Shown piece by piece: positions 13,802-26,352 of a DNA stretch of 64,000 nt. The translations under genes were made by a program, and so were the position numbers. The notes beneath the pieces were generated by a model. That model was not told the origin of the DNA. It saw nothing but the letters and a program-made list of their open reading frames with translations, and did not search any database. Within the stretch, counting starts at the first letter, position 1. Every line of letters starts with the position of its first letter. This DNA is from Sarcomyxa edulis (Eukaryota; Basidiomycota; Agaricomycetes; Agaricales; Mycenaceae): the NCBI GenBank assembly GCA_009761415.1, contig QUOL01000004.1, forward strand, positions 2,108,001 to 2,172,000, read 5' to 3'.

Positions 13802-14101
13802 TCAAATATTCGACGTCAGTTGGCCTGGGCCCCCGTTCGTTGTGTCAGCGTTACCGTCAACGAGTAGGACACATTCCCCAGGACATTCCCCAGGAAGGAG
13901 TAGGTATAGTTCTGTAAAACGACAGACGATGTTAGCAGGCAACTCGTGCTTTTGGAGGCGGTTTAAAATCGCCTTTGGCCCCTGGCCCTTGGCATAGCTG
14001 TCTCCGGTTGTTCCGGGGCTCGAGGAACGATTTAGACTCACGGTTGACGCCATTTTCAGGTCAGGCGTCAGCAGCGCAGTGGTCGTGGGTATCCTAGACA
14101 T
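13802..14101 (-). CDS. hypothetical 99-aa reading frame
   Basis: Open frame beginning MSRIPTTTALL. A second methionine (MASTVSLNRSS) is followed by GQGPKAILNRLQ, a plausible amphipathic helix. The frame lies between the F-box-type gene and IWS1 and is read divergently from IWS1. I do not recognise it. Its C-terminal third is Gly/Pro-rich, and an intron ending CGTTTTACAG could change the end. It may be a real small gene or chance. Confidence 0.22.
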   Translation of the reverse strand: MSRIPTTTALLTPDLKMASTVSLNRSSSPGTTGDSYAKGQGPKAILNRLQKHELPANIVCRFTELYLLLPGECPGECVLLVDGNADTTNGGPGQLTSNI

Positions 14102-14602
14102 ACACGTTCACCAGTATCGAGACGCAGTACCGCGAAGAAGATTCTGAAGAGATATCGATGCTATGCAAGCTTTTCTATCTCTAGATTTCTATCCAGAATT
14201 CTTTACAAAGTGACAGAGCCTTTGCCGCAACTTTGCCGTGAATTTTCGACGCGCCTGTGGGAACTACGCTTGCCAGTCTACGGGGTCTTCTCAGCGTCAA
14301 CATCAACGTGCTCAACGCTGCATCCCTGATGCAGTATGTCTTTCTGGACGCCCGCAATGCATGTCCTCTGCCAGCCTCTGCCCTGCCCTCTGCCCTGAGC
14401 GCTGAGGCACCTTGAGGCACTGAAAATTTTGACAAAAGGTATCGGCATCTCATCCGAAATTTTGACGCGTGAAGGACCCCGAGGACTGTCAAACAATGTG
14501 ATCCATCAACTTTCGATGCAAACAGCCCAAATCAGGCAACTCGCGTGGCGCAACTCGCACTTTCCCTCCAAGTGACCTCGACGTTCAGCCAGCATCAGCG
14601 AA
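14102..14602. other. intergenic region upstream of IWS1
   Basis: About 500 bp, presumably the IWS1 promoter. A short direct repeat (CTCTGCC/CCCTGCCCTCTGCCCTGAG) occurs near 14355-14400. Nothing else can be supported. Confidence 0.4.
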
Positions 14603-16004
14603 ATGGCGCCCAATCCTAATGTACGTCCTCATAAAACTATTCGTGAAATATTCTAACACGGGAGTATACAGGTAGACGACCTCGAACGTGATATTTTCGG
14701 AGGATCCGACTCTGAGCTTTCAGACGAGGAGGAGGAGGGTAAAGTCATATCTTCACTCACTTGCCTTCCAATTTGCTAACAATGAGTATGAAACAAAAAC
14801 GCAGTACTACCAAAGCAGCTCGTACAAGATCGTCGCCGTCGTGAACGATCACCAGCTGCAGCACCCGGAGGTGGAGATTACGAGTCTTCAGGTGGAGATT
14901 CAGAAGACGATTACCAGGATAGGCGTTCTGCCAAACCGAAAAAGAAGAAAGCAGGTGCTCGGAAGACTGCAGATGACGATGGGGAGGCTGGGGAGAGGAG
15001 GAGGACTGTGACGAGGAAGAGAAAGAGAAAGCAGCAGCCTGTTGAGATTGATTTGAATGATTTGCCTCCTGAACAAGGTGAGTGGTGTTGGTGTCTCGCG
15101 AGTATGCTCGTTGGCTGATGGCTGGGAAACAGCGAGCAAAATCCGTCTCGACCAGCAGATTGAAGCTATTCTGAAGCCGAAGAAGGGGAACAGACAGAAG
15201 AAACGAAAGAACGATGAAGAGGTGTTGGATCGATTTGCCGACGAAGAGGTAGCAAGACTCAGAGAAGCCATGACGAACGCTGCCAACGAGGATGCCCAGG
15301 CGAACAGAGAAAAGATGCCTGCTACGGCGAAACTCAGATTATTACCAGAGGTCATCGAGGTTTTACGCAAGTACGTGCTCTACATACACTCACGCATCCA
15401 TATAATACAACGCTGACAACATTGTAGAGCGGCACTAGCCCAATCTATAGTAGACAACAATCTCCTGGAAGGTGTACGTCGATGGCTCGAACCCCTTCCT
15501 GACCGATCCCTCCCCGCACTCAACATCCAACGAGAATTCTTCCCCATCCTCAAAAAAATGGAGTTCATCGATAGCGCTGTCCTGAAAGAATCAGGCTTGG
15601 GCCGGGTGGTTCTATTTTACACGAAATGTAAGAGGGTGACACCGGACGTGGGAAGGATCGCAAACGACCTAGTCTCGACGTGGTCAAGACCCATCATCAA
15701 ACGAAGTGCATCGTACCGAGATCGTATCGTGCCCACCGCCATCGAAGGAGAAGGAGGTGAGAGTGGTGTTGGTCGAGAACGGTTGAATGCCATTCTTGCG
15801 AGAGCGAAGGAGAGCGAGAAGAACAGGGTCCGGAAGAATGCGGTGATGATCCCGCAGAGGGAGCTGGGCAGTTATACGGTTGCGCCGAAGATGAATGCGG
15901 GGATTATGAAGACGAACGCTAGTGTGGATGTGGATATCGATAGGAGGAAGAAGAATGCGGAGAGGATGAGGGCTTTGACGCGGAAAGTGAATAACAAGCT
16001 GTAG
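14603..16004 (+). CDS. IWS1: transcription elongation factor IWS1/Spn1
   Basis: Five exons. The first is only 18 nt (MAPNPN, ATG 14603) and is followed by an acidic block (DSELSDEEEE), then a Lys/Arg-rich stretch (PKKKK, RKRKRKQQ). The conserved core follows: KIRLDQQIEAILKPKK, then KMPATAKLRLLPEVIEVL and LLEGVRRWLEPLPDRSLPAL, IQREFFPILKKM, ESGLGRVVLFYTKC. This is the TFIIS N-terminal-like (LW) helical bundle of IWS1/Spn1. The C-terminus includes RPIIKRSASYRDR and ends NNKL. IWS1 works in the nucleus with Spt6 on elongating RNA polymerase II. The introns (for example 14621-14671 and 15079-15132) have clean GT-AG ends. This is the most secure identification in the window. Confidence 0.95.
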
Positions 16005-17324
16005 GTATGGTATAGGTGCGTATGGGTCCTTGAACGGTTCCGTAGCCCTGCCAGCCTGAGCGCATGGTCACTTTCTCGTCGGTTCCCTTCATCTCTCTCT
16101 CTTTCTTCGGCATCAGACATCAGTGATACGTCTTTTATGTTTCTAGGTTGTACTATAATAAAATCCTAGCTGTCTTGGTGACCTCCCTCGGATAAGGATC
16201 TCCGACTCGACGTCCATCCGGTGGTGTCAGTGGTGTACTTATTCTTGGACTCGAAGCACAACGCCACAAAGCCTCACGAACCTCGATATGATGGTGTCCT
16301 GTCCATGAATTATGGCATCACCCCCTCGAGGGCGAACAGTGCGAGAAGCTCTATTGCTCGATGATGATGATCATCGTGATCTTGTATGATCCCTTAGGCT
16401 ATAAATGGTGGTGCCAGTTACGATAGGACGTTCGTTCGTTCGTTCCTCCTGTTACTGCAACCTAGTAAGCTGTAACTTTGGCTTGAGATCGGTGGCGACG
16501 GACATCCTTCTTGAATGCCAGTTGACCTCTTGTGAGCCTCGAACTCCTAGATCTTGAACTGGTTTCGGGCTATACTTGACTAGCTTGACTGGTTACAAGA
16601 GTCATATCATGCAGTCATGACTCAGTCTTAGTCCAGGCAGTGTCTGGGGTCCCCTGCACAACGCGAGCTGCGCGACGCGACGCGACGAGTCCACATTCTT
16701 ATCTCATCGCATAGAATCGGAGTGGCCTGGTGCAGTCACCGTCTGAATCGTCCTTTCCTCAAACTATCCAGAGAGGTACCTTCATGCATAAGAGTTTTCC
16801 CCGATAACAGGATGGACATCATGGACCCCGCACACTGGCAAGCTCTAGCAAATAACGATCTATTGATCATGATCAGAGATAACCAGGCCTTTCCCCGGTT
16901 ATTCCGTAAGTTATAATGAATTGAGAATTTCGGAAGTTCCATACGGGCTTGACACGAGGCGAGAGCTAGCAGGTACGAGCTGGAGTGGCTCGTGGTGTGA
17001 GTGTTTACAAGGGAAAGTGGTACAAACTACACGCTTGGGCGTTATATTCCATGATATGGATGATCGATGATGGTCGGTACCTAGTGCGCTAGTGGCATGC
17101 ATTGTTCTTGAAGAATTCGAAATCGAAGTTTGAGTGTGAGAAATCAAGATCGCGGAGTCCTCGTGAGCTTTTAGAGTCGTGCCTCGTACGGCGATCCTTT
17201 TGTCGGACACGTTCCCCTCCATCCTCTCTCATCTTTCATCTCTCTTTCTTATCCTACATAAAGGGCTGATCTCTGCGCTAGAAAACGAGAAAAAAATATA
17301 GCGCTGAATCGTCAAGTTAATTCA
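16005..17324. other. intergenic region
   Basis: About 1.3 kb. Polyadenylation-like ATAATAAAATCC at about 16154 suits the 3' end of IWS1. A four-copy CGTT microsatellite lies at about 16430-16445. Short open frames on both strands look non-coding. The right end holds the promoter of the next gene; an AT-rich stretch (AAAAAAATATAGCG) lies 30-40 bp before its start codon. Confidence 0.45.
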
Positions 17325-19121
17325 ATGCAGCCTAGTAGGAGACAGACGCCCTCGGCCCAGGGCGTGTCTCCTCTGGCTATCGTCGTGCCCAATCCTTCCC
17401 AACCAAGAAGAAGGTCTTCTCTCCTTTCAGCTGCTTCCCCTCGTACCCCTCGAACAAGCTGCGGTTCTCCCAATTGCTCCTCTATCTTCTTTGCTCCCAA
17501 CAATCGCAAGAGCACCGATAGCTGGAACAGCTCCAATCAGGATGAAAACGAAGATTTCGAGTGGATGCCAGAACAAACCTTGTTGCTTTCAAGGGTAAGC
17601 CACTCGACATCTACCTCCTCTTGACAGCTAAATAATTTTCTGGACACCCTGGTAGACCCTCGACGCTCTCCCAGCACACCTCGTAACCCCTTTCAATAGT
17701 GCCGTCCCACCCCCAAACCTCCTCGACAAGATCGCGCGTGGAGTCTCCCAAGCTAAAGGCCCAGTCGAATGGCCTCATTCACTCCGTGCAACGCGTCTCA
17801 AACTCCTGGAGCTAGCTCGTCTTCGTGCAAAAGAAGAGGCAGCGGCCGTTATCACCGAAGAGGACAATGTCATGGGCCACGATGGCGATGGCGACTACGG
17901 ATACGAAAAACCTGGCGACGTACTGCAACAGACTACCAACACTACCAATATCCGCGGGATCAGACGTCCGCTCTACCGTCAGTCAAGCATGGACTTTATG
18001 AACAACACTACAACAGATAATGATAACATCAGTCGGTGCGTAGTATTCTTCCACATCAGACCACATTTTCTTTATTGAAGATCTCCTCCACCAGTCTATC
18101 CAACCGTCTGCAACGAGCAGATCGTATCGTTCCTACTACTCCAATATATCATCCCTATTCACGATCTCGAGACCAAGCATCTCGCAATCCTACATCCTCC
18201 TCTCCTTCCGCCCCTCCGAATCTGAATCTCCCCTTCTTTGATCCCTCAAACTCGTCCATTCCCTCTCTGATCAGCCCTTCCACTCCAAGCTCGTCAACCT
18301 TGAATTCCCTCTCCTCCATCTCCGCTTCAGCTCACCCCAGAGTCCTCCGTCGCTCCGCCAGCACTATCTCTTCCATCTCGTCAAGCTCGCGCTCTGACTT
18401 TCAATCAACCAATGTTCAGCGTCTCCGCCGTACCGATAGTTGCCATCCGCTCTTCCAAAGCTCAAGCTCAAAAGGCTTCAAACGAGCGCCCTCCTTTGGT
18501 GTGGCTTTGGTGAACAACAGTAGCAGCACTAGTTCCGTATCTAGTGATGAGGAAGAGAAACTCCGTACTAAGCAAGCAAAGAAGGCTAAGACACGGAGTG
18601 GTAGCCCCCCGTTGATTCCTTCGACTCCTACCACGAAGAACAACGCGAAAGGGAAGAAGTTGACGATTACTACCGCTGGCACCACGGCTTGCTCAGGAAC
18701 GGTTGATAACACCAAGAAGAAACCCGTTCCCGTACCCGTACCTGCGAAACCGAAGCGGAGCTTACAGAGGAACCCGAGTATCTTTGGAGAAGAGCTCCCG
18801 CATTTGCGTTCCACTCCCCTTCAACTTCCTACTCTAGCTCTCCCTCCTCTCATTTCGCGCCAACCATGCCAACAGAAACCGCAACGCCAACATCAATCTC
18901 CTCCTGCACGATCTCCTCCTGCGCGATCTCCCCCTCCGCTCTTGACCCAGCCTTCGTCTCCGGCTCCGAGAGTCAAGACGTTAAGGAGAGTGCGGAGACT
19001 CGCTCCGGCGAGGAAGATTTCTTTTGGGAGTTTGGTTGCCCCCAATGAAGATGATGTTGATGCCGATGCCGAATGCGGAGGCCACGAAGAGACGCTAGGA
19101 AGTGCGTTTCAACTGCGGTAA
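17325..19121 (+). CDS. serine/proline-rich protein with a short conserved-looking N-terminal module
   Basis: Three exons (17325-17594, 17656-18035, 18095-19121) joining in frame to 558 aa; all junctions are GT-AG. The structured part is short: DALPAHLVTPFNSAVPPPNL, LLDKIARGVSQAKG and a helix (RATRLKLLELARLRAKEEA). The rest is low-complexity Ser/Pro/Thr with basic patches (KKAKTRSGS, KTLRRVRRLAPARK) that could be nuclear localisation signals. I know of no functional family. The N-terminal block looks like a conserved basidiomycete module, but that is an impression. Near the end is a PPARSPPARSPP repeat. Confidence 0.7.
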
Positions 19122-21114
19122 ATCTCAATTTTCCTAAATCTAAGGAAGGAAGGAGGAAGCAAGGGCGGATGAAATTTTAAAACCTAACCTCTGTAAATCT
19201 TTGTACCAACATGGCACCCTATCGACACCTCCCCTCTCATCATCATCAATCAATCAATATCTATCCGCCAACTGACTTATTCACCACTCGTTCATCCCCC
19301 CTTCACTCACTTATTCGGTCACCCTAACGCATTGGATTCATTCAAACAATCTGCGCCACCTCCCTACTAACTCCATCTCTGTGTGGCCATCAATCCTCCT
19401 GCTCTCTTCTCTGAATCTTGTGGCCTACAACCCAATCACCTCACGCGCGGATCATACTTCGCTATCGCCTACTAACCTCCCATCTCGTATCGTCACTCCC
19501 CCGGATCCCGATTCAGCGTCTTCCTACACTTCCGGCTATATAAGCTCGGAAATGTTTCTTTGCCGTATCTTTCTGTTTCTTTTCACTTTTCATTGTTTTT
19601 TTTTCGATCGTTCATTTGCTTCTTCAATTTCCCTGTTCACAGAAACGCCTCTCTTTCGCTGTTCATCTTTTGAATTTCCCTCCTCTTCTCATGACAACTC
19701 ATTCGAGCCAGGTCACCTTTCACTCCTTGTACCCTTGTACCAACAAGCTCTCAAACTCATCTCACTTTTCTCACCACCAACACACACGGGACATTCCAAC
19801 AACACTCAATACATTCATTCATGGCCATGTTTGTCCTTTCTCATTCATATATCGCAAACGCGCGGCGCGACACATTCTTTGCATTCGTTCCTGTTTTCCA
19901 TTCGTCTGCCACTTCCTGGCCCGGTATTTGCATACCGGCCCGTGGCACAATCATCGCTCGCCTATCGCCTGCGCCACTCATCCAACTTCTGTTTCGTCTC
20001 TCTCACACATTCACTCACTCACAACCCGGAATGGTTCGCCTAGGCCGAGCTTTGTACTTACCATGTACCACATCCTGCCGCTCTCTTTTTCCCTTTGTCT
20101 TTCTCTGCCTCTTCGATTTTCCATATACATGCTAGATTCGAATTCGGTCTTGACTTGATCGCACTTCACACTTGTTCTTCCCTTCCCCTTCTTTTTGTGT
20201 TTTGTCTTTGTTTGTTCATACGTACATGTTTTCCAATCGACGAGGGCGGGTTAACCCTCCGCTCTTTCGAACAAGTACTTAGTTCTTCCAGGACTAGTAC
20301 TACTTTCTTCTCCTTCTCATGTTCTCTTTCAATGTTACCACTACATACTACGTAGGTACTTGTACTAAAATGTGGTTTTATACAATCGTTCTCGACATTA
20401 GACAACTGGGCTGCCAGTGTGGCAGTGTGCGCCCCAGACCGGCAAAGGGTGAATTTCTCTCTTCGCCCGGGTGGTCAAAGGGTGAAATAAAAGACAGTAA
20501 ATTGGCAACACATTAACGGGTGGTAGCAGGGCTATTTTCACCCTGTCGATTCACCCGTTTTCGAGTGATTTCCACCAATTTTGGACTTTGACATCTCTTC
20601 GCTGCTGTGGCTGAATGTTGTCAACTGCTTGCTCGGCGCGTCCTCGTTTGTGGGCTTAGGTTTGATATGGCATGACGTTACGAGTGTGTACAACAAAGCG
20701 CCTAACCCAACAACGACAAAGGCGTCTATCTGTATACGGCCGGCTGTATACACTCCATCTGTGGTCTAACCGCACTGTCGTCCACTAGATTATTGACTCT
20801 TCCACTACATCTAAAATGACAAACCCTCCAATGGTTCCTTCCAATACTGACACTAGTTGATTGAATGAATGATAGTTCGGGGCTCTTCGTGGTTGCTATG
20901 AACTATGCCTCTCATCCAGAACGTCTCAGGTGGTCGTGAGTGTCCATGGCTCCATTATGTGGGCTACTATTGATCTTCGCCAATGTCTTCCATAGCTCCC
21001 TGGCACCACGGAAGGAGGGACGTGAGTTGTGCGGACCATCGGCGATGTACCTGGATCCAGTGCACGTCCCCTACAGTCCACCTTACTCTCTTTCAATCTG
21101 TTCGATACATGGCA
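19122..21114. other. pyrimidine-rich intergenic region at the edge of the mobile DNA
   Basis: About 2 kb. From 19200 to 20350 the + strand is strongly C/T-rich, which creates long open frames full of Ser, Phe and Leu that I do not believe are coding. At 20445-20570 there are short repeats of AGGGTGAA (two direct, one inverted) and an inverted AACGGGTG/CACCCGTT, possibly a small decayed element. From about 20,900 the sequence grades into the tandem array. Confidence 0.4.
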
Positions 21115-23030
21115 GTCTGGGCAGTCTACCCCGACTGCGTATAAGTACGTGACATTTGCCTGTAGTCTGTGTGCGACACTGACGATGAATCCTACGATTT
21201 ACAGAGAAATTGATGCACCTGCATCCTCGTACGCCCACCAGCTCGGCGTCATGTCTCTCCCCATCCACTCCGACCTTCTTTTTTGAAACATCTGCTTTCT
21301 GGGTGGCCTGGCCCGACTACAGCCTAGTGAGTGAACTTCGTTCATAGTCTGTGCGCGACACTAACGATAAATCCTACGATTGACATAGGAATTCAATGCA
21401 CCTGCGTCCTCGTACGCCCACCAGTTCGGCGCCGTGTCTCTGCCCATCCACCCCGACCTTTCTTTTTTGGAAACATTTCGTTCTGTGTCGCCGTGTCTCT
21501 GCCCAGCCACCCGGACCTTCTTTTTTGAAACATCTGCTTTCTGGGTGGCCTGACCCAACTACGGCCTGGTGAGTGAACTTCGTTCATAGTCCATGCCCGA
21601 CACTGACGTTAAATCTTTTGATTTACATTGAATTCGATGCACCTGCATCCTCGTACACCCACCAGCTCTGCGCCGTGTCTCTGCCCATCCACCCCGACCT
21701 TTTTTTTTGAAACATCTGCTTTCTGGGTGTACTGCTCCGACTACCGACTGGTGAGTGAGTTTCGGCCATAGTCTGTGCGCGACACTGACGGTAAATCCTC
21801 CAGTTTTTAGGAAAATTCGATGCGCCTGCATCCTCGTACGCCCACCAGTTCGGCGCCGTGTCTCTGCCCATCCACCCGGACCTCCTTTCTTCAAGCATAT
21901 GCGTTCTGGGTGTACTGCCCCAACTACAGACCGGTGAGTAAGCTTCGGCCATAGTCTGTGCGCGACACTGAATATAAGTCTCCGACTTTTAGGTCAATTC
22001 GATGCATCTGTATCCTCGTACACTCGCCAGCTCGACGCCATGTCCCTAGCGCACCACCCCGACCCTCTTCTTTGGAAAAGCTTGTTTTGGGTGGGTTGCT
22101 CCGACTACAGACTGGTGAGTGCGTTTCGGCCATAGTCTGTGTGCGACAGTGACGGTAAATCCTCCAGTTTTTAGGGAAAATTCGATGCACCTGCACCTGC
22201 ATCCTCGTACGCCCACCGGTTCGGCGCCGTGTCTCTGCCCATCCACCCGGACCTTTTTTTTTAAAACATCTGCTTTCTGGGTGGCCTGGCCCGACTACAG
22301 ACCGGTGAGTGAGCTTCGGCCATAGTCTGTGCGCGACACTGACGGTAAATCCTCCAGTTTTTAGAGAAATTCAATGCACCTGCATCCTCGTACGCACACC
22401 AGTTCGGCACCGTGTCTCTCCCCATCTACCCCGACCTTCTTCTTTGAAACATATCATTGTGTGTGTCCTACTCGGACTACGGGCGGGTACGTGAGCTTTG
22501 GCCATAGTCTGTGCGCGAGACTGACGATAAATCCTCCAGTTTTTAGAGAAATTCGATGCACCTGCATCCTGGTACGCCCATCAGCTCTGCGCCGTGTCTC
22601 TGCGCATCTACCCCGACCTCCGTTTTTGAGATATTTTGTTCTGGGTGCCCTCCCCGGCCTATGAATGGGTAAGTGAGATTTGTTCACAGTCTATACGCGA
22701 CACTGAGTGTACATCCTACGATTTGCAGATAAATTCGATGCGTCAACATCCTCGTACACCCAGCAGCTCGACGCCATGTCTCTGGCGCACCACCCCGACC
22801 TTCTTATACTAGGATACGTACTCCGGGTGTACTTCCCCACCTACAGAGTGGTAAGTGAGAGCTGTTCATAGTCTGTGCGCAATACTGAGTGTGTATCCTA
22901 CGATTTGCAGATAAATTTGATGCGTCAACATCTTCGTACACCCAGCAGCTCGACGCCATGTCTCTGGTGCACCAGCCCGGCCGTCTTTTACTAGATGCGT
23001 GTCTCGGCGGTCTTGACTGCGTTGAAAAGG
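21115..23030 (+). repeat. left tandem array of ~182 bp exon/intron-like units
   Basis: About ten imperfect units. Each starts with a splice-donor-like GTGAGT/GTAAGT/GTACGT at 21145, 21327, 21569, 21751, 21934, 22115, 22305, 22487, 22669 and 22851. Spacing is 181-190 bp, with one 242 bp unit that carries an internal duplication near 21440-21540. About 35 bp later comes a branch-like CTGAC, CTAAC or CTGAG. About 60 bp in, an AG follows a T-run or TTGC, except in one unit (near 21635) where it is lost. A block of ~122 bp then encodes, in one frame, sequence like SSYTQQLDAMSLAHHPDLL. The array ends about 110 bp before the 3' end of the KDZ transposase gene. The same family recurs inverted at 61.84-64.0 kb. 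Confidence 0.9.
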
Positions 23031-23142
23031 TTCCCAAACTGGCCCCTAGTCTGCACAGACTATCGCCGTTTCAACAAGTTGACCTCAGTAGCTGCAGTGC
23101 ACTATTAACATGTATAAGATATCCTACAGTACAAATGCATTC

Positions 23143-26100
23143 CTATCTCTGAATAGCAATGATTTTGGTGATCTGAGAACGGTTCCAGATCGACAAGAAG
23201 ACCTTGCTGTAAATGATAGCCCGCTCTTGCGACATGTAACTGACCGATTTCCGTATCCGAGACAACCCACTATTCCCGCATTCCGCGGCGCTCGAATTGA
23301 TATGACCGAGTCAAGGATCTATCGCAGAATATGAGGTCACAAAGGCGGCAGGTGCGCACTTTGTATGACCTTTTGAATGAAACGCGTCGATTACGAAAAG
23401 TGTGTCGGCGAAAAACTCGGCCTCCCAAATCATGCAGTACGGACCAAGAGCGCATGCGAAATCATATACCACACGCTTCGGAGCCTTGGGCCATCTTGTG
23501 ATCATTGCAGAAAATACGTCGTTCCGACCTTCGCCTTGCGGAATACAGTGAAACCCGTAGCAGATGCTATGGGTGCACCATGCACACATGATGCCTCCCG
23601 TCAGTCGCCGTTCACCGTAATGTGCATAATACTTCGAACACTTTGCACCACGACTTCCGACCACTTCTTTCCGCTGGTCGTGAGTCAGTTGTGGGTATTT
23701 GGGACGGTGTCGAATTTGGGGCATACTATAGCAGCACCCCGTCTGTCATAGACAAACATCAGCGTCACCAGGCCCACATGCGAAAGGTTATTCGTACCGT
23801 TTTCCATCCCGGTGGATCTGGCGGAGGTACGAAGATGTCACCCTCAGTTGAATGGACACGTAATTGGAGGAATATCTCATTGCCACGTTGGTACACCCAT
23901 CCGCAAAGCGCTAGAATGGTCCCTGAAAACCTCCCGTCCGTTTTGATGTTTTCCTTCAATATGTGGTACAGCATAGGAATTGAAACTAAATGTGAGAGGG
24001 TGATCGCGCTCGGGTCATCCAAAAACTGCTTCAAGTCGTGAAGTGCGGGACGGTTGACTGCCTGCAAAACCGATTCATCCGCGCTGATCTGGCATAAACG
24101 ACTCTTTCATTCCATGGACCGTGGCTTTCCAAGTTGATTTCACTCACTTGAACGAACAGATCGCGATAGACTTTAGGTACGACCTGCCTAGACGTGAATG
24201 CGTCTAACCCGAAGACTGAGTCGAATATCTCTGCAACTGAGGTATGCAGGGATTGCAGACTAGTTGATACCTCCTGGATCAACTTGATATGTAACAACGC
24301 CGCCGCCGCGTCTGCTTTTCTCTTCACTTCCTCCGCTTTCCGCTTAGCTTCCTCCACTCTCCGTCTAGTCGCTTCTTTCCTTGTTAAGCGTTCGCCAGTC
24401 TGGACAGGAAGTCCCCGTGGTTCTGCGCCGCTGAGGAGTGTATCGTCGGAGGTGGAATCAGAGAGAGATGGAAGTGGTTTTCCGGTCACAGCCTTGCGCA
24501 CCATGCTCCGTAGTTTTGCGTCAATAATTAGCTGTTGCTGGGGGTTGTAGCATGCATCACTACGGATAGGAGAATTTAGACTGAGAGTTGTTGGAGGCTC
24601 CAGTGAAGATAGAAGATGTTTGCGACTAAATGCAAGCGTGACCCCATCCCAAATCACATCCTCCGGGCTTGGCCCGCATGTAGGGCATTTCATGTCGTCC
24701 TCGAGACGGATTAATTCCACGAATGCGAACCATACAGCGCGGAACATCTCCTCGCCAATAAATGGGTCGGGCGATTCGTAATTCTTGTAGCGTCGCGATA
24801 CTTCCGTAACGAAAGCGGTAAACGGGGTCTCCGAGATCGTATATGCACTGATGTATTCCTCGAGCAAATCGTGGGTGAACAGAATGCGGTTGTTGTAATT
24901 GAAAAGACCGCATTGTCGGGCATCTGGTCCGATAGATCGACGACGAGCAGGTTCGCACTGTGGGCATACTTGGAGTTCAACAGAGCTGCGGACAGCTCCA
25001 GTCAAAGTATATATAGTGCACGGACGCAGCATGACTGGGAGTAGCCTGTTGTACATAGATCTGGTACCAGGGCAGGGGCAGGAAGACTCGGAATCTAGGA
25101 CCACGACAGTCGGTATAGAGCTTTGGGGAGACTGACGTTCGTATATATTTGGATCGGTCGGGAGCGTTGCCCATCTGGGTGGAAGGATAGGCAGATACGA
25201 AACACTGCGTGTCTCCGTTCTGCCTCCCTTTCGAACACCCACAATGATGTCTGTGGCTCTTAATTTTAAAAATTGACTGACATACGGTACAGGATTATTC
25301 GTACCGTTGCAATCTATTCCTGGTAGTCCTCCAGCGATCGTGTCGCCGCCTACGTCTCCCTCTCCACTGCGTGTGTCTTTCGCCTGGGAATTTCGTTGCA
25401 GTAGTTGCTGCAGCTTGTCGCGGGCGCGTGAAATGTGTACGCAACGCGTCGTCGTAGGATCCTTTGTGCATGACCACAGACCACTCCCTGTGTCAGCACC
25501 ACGGTGAGACACAAATGCACGACTGTACATCTGTGGATTTCCAGGAGTAGGAACCGAGAATTCGTTGACGAAGCTATCGTCTTCCGTTCCAGATCGCGCA
25601 AACAGAACAGCTGCATCTTCTATATTTACCGTCGCTATTATCAGAACCTTCGAACGCTTGGCACAAGGTCAGGCGTACCTGATTCAAAAACCTGGTTCAT
25701 GTGGTCCGGAAACCGTTCTACTTCGAAGTCGTTCAAGAATTGCCTGTGCACACAGATATTTGTAGAGCCCGAGCGACGATCTTGGGGGCATAAACAAGCT
25801 GTGGCCGTAGCGTCTCCAATATGAACAGCCTGAAGGTGATACCAATGACGCTAAGCTGCTGATAAGTAGACATTCTAGCACCAAGTCGCTCATGAGTTTC
25901 CAACTTACCGACAATCGGGTACCATCCCAGCCCTGCACCACGAAGAGAGTGGACAAAATCTGGAAGAATTCAGCACAGTTGGCCAGAGCGAGTTCGAGAT
26001 ATTGTTCGTAAGTATCATTCGACGAGGCGCCATTCATTTCCGGATTCACTGCCACAGTCCCAAGATCTTCATCATACGTGTCCATGCATCCGCTGTCTTC

Positions 26101-26352
26101 ATTGTCCCTCGTCGTGGCCTCTAGTGTACTTGTACTTGGGAAGTCCTCTTCGCTCATCTCCAGCCTGCTCTCTTGCCGTTTCCGTTTCAAGGTCCGAGCA
26201 GTCAAAGGCCGACTTCGTTTTCGTGGACTTTCAAGTTCCATTGGAAGTTCATTCTCGTGAATATCTGGTGAGCAGTGGACATCGAATGCAGCAGTTGGAG
26301 AATCAGGAGGCGTGCATACATCTATCCTCTCTGGTGGCGGAGATACTGACAT
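23143..26352 (-). pseudogene. KDZ-type (Kyakuja-Dileera-Zisupton) transposase, one nonsense codon
   Basis: Five exons join without frameshift: 26352-25909, 25829-25679, 25619-24148, 24088-23769 and 23725-23143, 990 codons in all. Exon 1 is acidic/basic low complexity, then ELALANCAEFFQILSTLF. Exon 3 carries the Cys-rich region seen with KDZ transposases (CPQC...ARRRSIGPDA, FNYNNRILFTHDLLEEY, CPTCGPSPEDVIWDGVTLAF). Exon 5 has the transposase core: GFHCIPQGEGRNDVFSAMI, VVYDFACALGPYC, then INSSAAECGNSGLSRIRKSV. D in VVYDFACAL and E in AAECGN are the likely catalytic acids. A TGA at 23311-23313 sits where relatives have Arg in DPRL, consistent with a CGA-to-TGA transition, leaving 55 codons after it. 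Otherwise the gene looks intact. KDZ transposases move DNA elements by cut-and-paste; this copy is probably disabled. Confidence 0.88.

Noticed and set aside
19381..20158. Frames of 180-220 codons in the C/T-rich region
   Set aside because: Composition is dominated by Ser, Phe, Leu and His from pyrimidine runs. Three frames are open at once, and no domain or splice structure is visible.
20445..20570. Possible small inverted-repeat transposon (AGGGTGAA and AACGGGTG repeats)
   Set aside because: The repeats are 8 bp, irregularly spaced, and no target duplication is seen.
21331..22687. Many overlapping frames on both strands of the tandem arrays
   Set aside because: They arise from the repeat unit being open in several frames, and no continuous protein runs across units. 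Described as a repeat instead.
25655..25720. Apparent frameshifts in the KDZ transposase
   Set aside because: They disappear when introns 25908-25830 and 25678-25620 are removed. All exon phases then fit.
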